Shown: positions 63,904-64,000 of the stretch, piece by piece | Layout: every line of letters starts with the position of its first letter | Position numbering within the stretch: position 1 is the stretch's first letter | Origin: SZAS-79 sp964599095 | GTDB lineage: Bacteria > Pseudomonadota > Gammaproteobacteria > Burkholderiales > SG8-39 | Direction: 5' to 3' | NCBI GenBank assembly: GCA_964599095.1 | Contig: CAZREB010000001.1 | Location: forward strand, 372,001 to 436,000 | DNA: 64,000 nucleotides | Notes under the pieces: generated by a model | What the model was told of the DNA's origin: nothing | The model's database searches: none | The model's input: the letters and a program-made list of their open reading frames with translations, nothing else | Program-made: the position numbers and the translations under genes

Positions 63904-64000
63904 GTGACTGTCGCCGTGAACTTCGTCCTGCACGGCCACAGCGTTTCGCCCGGCATCACCATCGGGCATGCGCACCTGGTGTCGAGCGCCCGGATGGAAG
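63904..64000 (+). CDS. ptsI: PTS enzyme I, N-terminal fragment (cut by window edge)
   Basis: The first ~32 codons: VNFVLHGHSVSPGITIGHAHLVSSARME, the standard EI opening (G-x-x-V-S-P-G-I). The start is GTG 63904, or GTG 63916. EI autophosphorylates with phosphoenolpyruvate and feeds HPr. The position after ptsH confirms the call. Confidence 0.88.
   Translation, partial: MTVAVNFVLHGHSVSPGITIGHAHLVSSARME

Overview
The window is a GC-rich proteobacterial chromosome segment, most likely from a betaproteobacterium of the Burkholderiales type. The main reasons are the housekeeping order leuS-lptE-holA-proA-nadD-rsfS-rlmH-maf-rng, the gshB-EIIA-HPr-EI order at the right end, and six Bug-type (TctC-like) solute-binding proteins, a family greatly expanded in that group. 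This placement is inference from gene content and gene order only. No transposase, integrase, CRISPR array or rRNA was seen. No gene-free stretch exceeds about 300 bases; the longest are the 251-nt leader of nrtA and a 257-nt intergenic region at 47.0-47.3 kb.

Layout. 0-8 kb: lytic transglycosylase (partial), 5-FTHF cyclo-ligase, a TauD/TfdA dioxygenase, ilvA, a YqaA protein, uvrD, a HepT/MntA toxin-antitoxin pair and a FecR-SPOR secreted protein. 8-19 kb: the core cluster leuS to rng, then an amidase. 19-24.6 kb: a MarR regulator divergent from a MATE exporter, an SDR, a PhyH dioxygenase, a zinc-type oxidoreductase and a decayed enolase-superfamily gene. 24.7-28.2 kb: a small secretome cluster (glycine-rich protein, L,D-transpeptidase, PA2779-like and PA2778-like proteins). 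28-35 kb: a DMT transporter, two solute-binding-protein/TauD modules, an unrecognised membrane protein and a GntR regulator with its operator.

35-42.2 kb: a tightly overlapping operon on the minus strand. Its products match the lower nicotinate/2,5-dihydroxypyridine pathway: a NicX-type ring-opening dioxygenase, a NicC-like flavin monooxygenase, two solute-binding proteins, a NicD-type N-formylmaleamate deformylase, and an amidase-signature hydrolase where NicF would be expected. It is divergent from an IclR regulator and separated from it by a perfect palindrome. 42.2-45.2 kb: an accessory patch with two convergent TylF-type methyltransferases and a nucleotidyltransferase toxin-antitoxin pair. 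45.2-47 kb: a 2-keto-4-pentenoate hydratase-family gene with a solute-binding protein. 47.3-51.3 kb: DUF2442/DUF4160, the nasA nitrate reductase and a brnTA pair whose toxin is frameshifted.

51.3-58.6 kb: a nitrate assimilation locus (nasT, nrtA, nrtB, nrtD, nirB, nirD, plus sirohydrochlorin chelatase). The nrtA leader carries a textbook sigma-54 promoter, two stem-loops with the same hexaloop AACGGC, and a terminator. Together these fit ANTAR-protein antitermination by the adjacent NasT. 58.6-64 kb: an AhpD-like protein, a dienelactone hydrolase, a solute-binding protein, tRNA-Arg(CCG), a membrane cytochrome c5, gshB and the start of a PTS phosphorelay (EIIA, HPr, partial EI).

Two families of intergenic repeats recur: long AAATNGG-type hairpins at 32.1, 35.0 and 54.1 kb, and a 62-nt element at 43.1 and 50.6 kb. 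Both 62-nt copies and the first two hairpins lie between convergent genes.
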